From NCBI GenBank assembly GCA_020717935.1, contig DYDK01000064.1, positions 1 to 8,734 on the forward strand: a DNA stretch of 8,734 nt. The letters are read 5' to 3'. The translations under genes and the position numbers were made by a program. Under the pieces are notes generated by a model. That model was not told the DNA's origin. It did no database searches and saw only the letters and a list, made by a program, of their open reading frames with translations. The stretch is from Desulfocapsa sp. (GTDB taxonomy: Bacteria > Desulfobacterota > Desulfobulbia > Desulfobulbales > Desulfocapsaceae). Below, piece by piece: positions 6,409-8,734 of this stretch (position 1 is its first letter; every line of letters begins with the position of its first letter).

Positions 6409-7778
6409 CAATCATTCCTCTTATGGCTGGACTGTGCTGTTTTTCATTCTCGTTCAGCCATTCAACTCTGTGGGCCGAAGCCCTTGTTCCGGCAATCACC
6501 GGGACTCAGGAGACTGCTCCCGTCCCTATGATCAAAAGTGGGGAGACGCTGACTCTGGCACGGGCCCTGGCCATCACCCGCCAGAATCAGCCGGCAATTA
6601 TGGCGGCACAGGGTAATGTCAGTGCCAGCCAGAGCCGCATCGGTCAAGCCAAATCCTCCTATTATCCACAGGTCACCGGCGCTGCCAACTATGATCGCAT
6701 ATCACCGGAAGGCAATATCTACGGGATTGCTGATGACAAAAGTTATGATCGGGTATCAACGGGAATCAACGCTAATCAATTGCTTTATGATTTTGGCAAG
6801 ACCTCAGCAAAGGTTGACATTCAGAAAACGAATCTCGATTCCGCCCGAGCCGATTTGAATGCCGCCAACGATCTGGCAGTGTATAAGACCAAAACTGCTT
6901 ATTATGATATCTTAAAAATTTCCCGCAATACTGAAGTTGCCAAAGAAACCGTCAAGCAATTCGAACACCATCTGGAGCAGGCCAAGGGTTTCTATGCCGC
7001 TGGAGTCAAACCCAAATATGATGTCACCAAGGCCGAGGTCGATCTCAGTCGAGCCAGGCTGACCCAGATTCAGGTAAACAACAATCTCCGTTTGGCCCAA
7101 GTGACCCTCAATAACGCCATGGGCCTGCCTGATGCCCCGGATTACCGCCTTGAAGACACCCTCGACTCGACCACCTTCGGTCTTCCTTTTGAGCAGGCCT
7201 TAGGCATGGCCATGGAACACCGTCCAGACCTCAAATCCCTTCTCCTGAAAAAACAGGCCGCCCAGCAATCCGTGGAACTGGCCAGAAAGAGTGACTACCC
7301 GACCCTCTCAGGCAATGCGGGTGCAGGCTACAGTGGCGACACTACTACTTTGGATGAAGGGTGGAATGCCGGAATCGCCCTCACTGTCCCCATCTTCAAC
7401 GGCTATTTAACCCGTCACCAGATAGGCGAAGCCCAGGCCAACGCCGGCATCATGGCCGCTAATGTGACCGCCCTGCAACAGACTATCCACAAAGATGTCC
7501 AACAGGCCTATCTTAATCTCAGTGAGGCCAGCGAACGGATTACCACCACCCGACTTGCCATTACCCAGGCCGAAGAGAATTCCCGCATTGCTTCTGGGAG
7601 ATACAGTGCGGGTGTGGGCAGTCCGGTGGAAGTCACCGATGCCGACACCCTGCTATTGCAAGCTAAAGCCGATTACAATCAGGCTTTATACGACTACAGA
7701 ATCGCCCAAACCGGCATTGAACAGAGTATCGGCATGGCCGGAAATGGCGACATCCCCCAACAAACAAACACACCCTAA
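6405..7778 (+). CDS. TolC-family outer-membrane efflux channel protein
   Basis: A 457-residue outer-membrane factor forming the exit duct of the pump. Residues 6-23 are hydrophobic and AEA (24-26) is a good signal-peptidase I site, so it is exported. Two OEP repeats follow. The first starts GETLTLARALAITRQNQPAI and contains SSYYPQVTGAANYDR, LLYDFGKTSAKVDIQKTNLD and LAQVTLNNAMGLPDAP. The second starts MAMEHRPDLKSLLLKKQAAQ and contains SDYPTLSGNAGAGYSG, GIALTVPIFNGYLTRHQIGE and SPVEVTDADTLLLQAKADYN. Long Ala/Gln-rich helices fit the alpha-barrel. Anything odd is at the N-terminus: from ATG 6405 the signal peptide has no Lys or Arg before the hydrophobic core. The Lys-rich start at 6388 is one base out of frame across an A7 run (see the finding). 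The downstream gene is separated by palindrome P3. Confidence 0.94.
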   Translation: MTIIPLMAGLCCFSFSFSHSTLWAEALVPAITGTQETAPVPMIKSGETLTLARALAITRQNQPAIMAAQGNVSASQSRIGQAKSSYYPQVTGAANYDRISPEGNIYGIADDKSYDRVSTGINANQLLYDFGKTSAKVDIQKTNLDSARADLNAANDLAVYKTKTAYYDILKISRNTEVAKETVKQFEHHLEQAKGFYAAGVKPKYDVTKAEVDLSRARLTQIQVNNNLRLAQVTLNNAMGLPDAPDYRLEDTLDSTTFGLPFEQALGMAMEHRPDLKSLLLKKQAAQQSVELARKSDYPTLSGNAGAGYSGDTTTLDEGWNAGIALTVPIFNGYLTRHQIGEAQANAGIMAANVTALQQTIHKDVQQAYLNLSEASERITTTRLAITQAEENSRIASGRYSAGVGSPVEVTDADTLLLQAKADYNQALYDYRIAQTGIEQSIGMAGNGDIPQQTNTP

Positions 7779-7785
7779 ACGACTG

Positions 7786-7946
7786 AGGGCCTCGGCAAGA
7801 ATAAATCGTTCCGTATTGCGCAGGATTTTCAGTTATATTCGAGGAGTGGAAAGAGGCGCATAGCAGGGCTATGAAACTCTTTTCGTGACGAAGAAGATGA
7901 CTGAAAAGACCAGCAAGACGGGATGATTTATTCTTGCCGAGGCCCT
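7786..7946. mobile_element. Palindrome P3: 161-bp MITE-like hairpin element
   Basis: Arms 7786-7813 and 7919-7946 match at 26 of 28 positions as inverted repeats, with the first 22 perfect. Their outer end reads AGGGCCTCGGCAAGAATAAA. Pairing continues inward imperfectly, including TTTTCAGT against ACTGAAAA, to an exact centre at 7866, where CATAGC-AGG-GCTATG (7859-7873) makes a perfect 6-bp stem with a 3-nt loop. TGA flanks the GGGCC...GGCCC core on both sides and may be a 3-bp target duplication. The element begins 8 bases after the channel stop. It has no T-tract, so it is not a standard terminator, though a transcript through it would form a very stable hairpin that could end or protect the efflux mRNA. 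Confidence 0.75.
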
Positions 7947-7970
7947 GACATCTTGAGGAACAATTTTTCA

Positions 7971-8001
7971 TTGACACCTCAATTCTTATTTCCACAAAAA
8001 T
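7971..8001 (+). promoter_or_regulatory. Candidate promoter for the FKBP gene
   Basis: A perfect -35 box TTGACA lies at 7971-7976, just after palindrome P3 and 49 bases before the FKBP start. The expected -10 zone is A-rich (CACAAAAATATA) but has no good TATAAT match at 16-18 bp spacing. A promoter here would uncouple this gene from the efflux genes. Confidence 0.35.
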
Positions 8002-8005
8002 ATAC

Positions 8006-8010
8006 GAGGA
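8006..8010 (+). promoter_or_regulatory. Ribosome binding site of the FKBP gene
   Basis: GAGGA ends 9 bases before ATG 8020. It is the best-spaced Shine-Dalgarno site in the window and fixes this start. Confidence 0.6.
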
Positions 8011-8019
8011 ACAACGGAC

Positions 8020-8448
8020 ATGACACAGGCAAAAAAAGGCAATAAGGTCAAGGTAAAATATACGGGCAAGTTGGTGGATGGCACGACTTTTGACTCATCA
8101 GAAGGGCGAGAGCCATTAGAGGTGGTTCTTGGAAGCGGGATGGTCATTGCCGGTTTTGATGGGGCCTTAACGGGCATGATGGTAGGCGAGAAAAAAACCG
8201 TCATTATTCCGGCAGAACAGGCCTATGGCCTCCATGACCCAAAAATGGTCATGGAGGTGCCCATCGAGCAGGTGCCGCCAGATTTTACCCCCGAAGTAGG
8301 GCAGAAGTTAGAGGTGGGAGGAGCCAATGGGGAATTGATGATGGTGGTGGTCAAAGAAATCACCGAGACCCATATCTATCTCGATGCCAACCCACCCTTA
8401 GCCGGACAGGAGTTGACATTTGATCTGGAACTGGTGGCGATTGCTTAA
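8020..8448 (+). CDS. FKBP-type peptidyl-prolyl cis-trans isomerase, SlyD/FkpB-like
   Basis: A 142-residue cytoplasmic protein with no signal peptide, predicted to catalyse cis-trans isomerisation of prolyl bonds and to act as a folding helper. The N-terminal FKBP part has VKVKYTGKLVDGTTFDSSEG (about 11-30), VVLGSGMVIAGFDGALTGM (about 36-54) and the catalytic-site segment AYGLHDPKMVMEVPIEQVP. The insert-in-flap chaperone domain typical of SlyD-type FKBPs follows (about 66-120). The chain returns to the FKBP fold with YLDANPPLAGQELTFDLELV. It differs from E. coli SlyD in lacking the C-terminal His/Cys-rich metal-binding tail, so it resembles the shorter FkpB or tailless SlyD forms. The usual N-H-P/N-H-x-L-A-G motif reads N-P-P-L-A-G here. 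A strong ribosome site and its own TTGACA box suggest independent expression. It is flanked by palindromes P3 and P4. There is no evident functional link to the pump. Confidence 0.95.
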   Translation: MTQAKKGNKVKVKYTGKLVDGTTFDSSEGREPLEVVLGSGMVIAGFDGALTGMMVGEKKTVIIPAEQAYGLHDPKMVMEVPIEQVPPDFTPEVGQKLEVGGANGELMMVVVKEITETHIYLDANPPLAGQELTFDLELVAIA

Positions 8449-8461
8449 ACCCATCGTGACC

Positions 8462-8499
8462 AGTCCGGTATCGCCAGCGAGATCTGGCGATACCGGACT
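8462..8499 (+). terminator. 16-bp perfect hairpin after the FKBP gene
   Basis: AGTCCGGTATCGCCAG (8462-8477) is exactly complementary to 8484-8499, with a 6-nt loop CGAGAT, starting 14 bases after the FKBP stop. This is the strongest perfect stem in the window and probably marks the 3' end of the FKBP transcript. There is no T-run after it on either strand, so a classical rho-independent terminator is not shown; it could be an mRNA-stabilising hairpin or a REP-like unit. The loop is complementary to ATCTCG, which occurs downstream at 8511 and 8534. Confidence 0.6.
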
Positions 8500-8551
8500 A
8501 CCAGCAAAAAATCTCGCCCACGGAATTTTCCCGATCTCGCCATTTACATTT

Positions 8552-8734
8552 AGGGCCTGTCCACAAATAACTTGAACAGATTGCATCTCATCTTCAGGCT
8601 ATCTTTGGCTGCGGCTCAATCACAAAATCCTCATCGTAGCACAACTACGATTGCGGTTTCGGAGTCTCGCAAGCTCGCTTACCTGTTCAATCGCCGCAAC
8701 CAAATCTAACCTAAATCTGAGTGCAATCATGTCC
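8552..8734. mobile_element. Palindrome P4: MITE-like element cut by the window edge
   Basis: The left end reads AGGGCCTGTCCACAAATAAC. The arm 8574-8614 matches the complement of 8693-8734 well, including GATTGCA/TGCAATC and TTTGGCTGCGGC (8604-8615) against GCCGCAACCAAA (8693-8704). The interior is branched, not a single hairpin: TCGTAG/CTACGA at 8634-8639 and 8645-8650, and TTGCG/CGCAA at 8651-8655 and 8668-8672. The right terminus lies beyond the window. Its AGGGCCT end and the AATAA further in match palindrome P3, suggesting related elements. No gene fits in it. Confidence 0.65.

Noticed and set aside
6405..6480. Lipoprotein signal peptide on the TolC-type channel (cysteines at residues 11-12)
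   Set aside because: The residues before the cysteines (M-A-G-L-C) do not fit the lipobox pattern; an AxA signal-peptidase I site follows at 24-26.
7786..7946. Retron or similar ncRNA
   Set aside because: The long hairpin alone is not evidence; no reverse transcriptase or effector gene lies nearby.
1..8734. tRNA or rRNA genes, or a new defence system
   Set aside because: No cloverleaf with a conserved T-loop, no rRNA-like sequence, and no nuclease, ATPase or polymerase gene was seen in any frame.

Overview
This window carries a complete tripartite RND-type efflux cluster, all on the + strand: a TetR-family regulator (771-1415), a periplasmic adaptor (1604-2734), an inner-membrane RND permease of the HAE1 class (3161 or 3224 to 6289), and a TolC-type outer-membrane channel (6405-7778). 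It is followed by a separate small FKBP-type peptidyl-prolyl isomerase gene of the SlyD-like class (8020-8448). The 3' end of an unrecognised gene lies at 2-121. The organism is a Gram-negative bacterium, because it has a TolC channel and a periplasmic adaptor. Protein style and the mid-range base composition suggest a proteobacterium or Desulfobacterota (deltaproteobacterial) lineage, but nothing in the window proves this.

Layout: 1-121, tail of an upstream gene. 122-770, gene-free, with degenerate copies of a repeat ending in AAGCGGCACCT, a perfect 12-bp tandem repeat and a hairpin. 771-1415, regulator. 1416-1603, spacer almost filled by long palindrome P1. 1604-2734, adaptor. 2735-3160, spacer with palindrome P2 (whose left arm overlaps the adaptor stop codon) and smaller inverted repeats. 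3161-6289, permease. 6290-6404, short spacer. 6405-7778, channel. 7779-8019, spacer with palindrome P3 and a TTGACA box. 8020-8448, FKBP. 8449-8734, a 16-bp perfect hairpin, then palindrome P4, which runs to the window edge.

How it works: the regulator probably senses a small molecule and represses the pump. The permease uses the proton gradient to take up substrate from the membrane or periplasm, the adaptor bridges the permease to the outer membrane, and the TolC-type channel carries the substrate out. The substrate cannot be read from sequence.

The genes are mostly ordinary; the spacers are not. Four long, imperfect, self-complementary elements of about 120-215 bp (P1-P4) sit in the intergenic gaps. 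They look like non-autonomous (MITE-like) insertions of at least three terminal-sequence types. P3 and P4 share AGGGCCT termini and bracket the FKBP gene. The channel gene also appears to be separated from a proper signal-peptide start by one missing A in an A7 run. I did not find a convincing new defence, RNA-guided or biosynthetic system.
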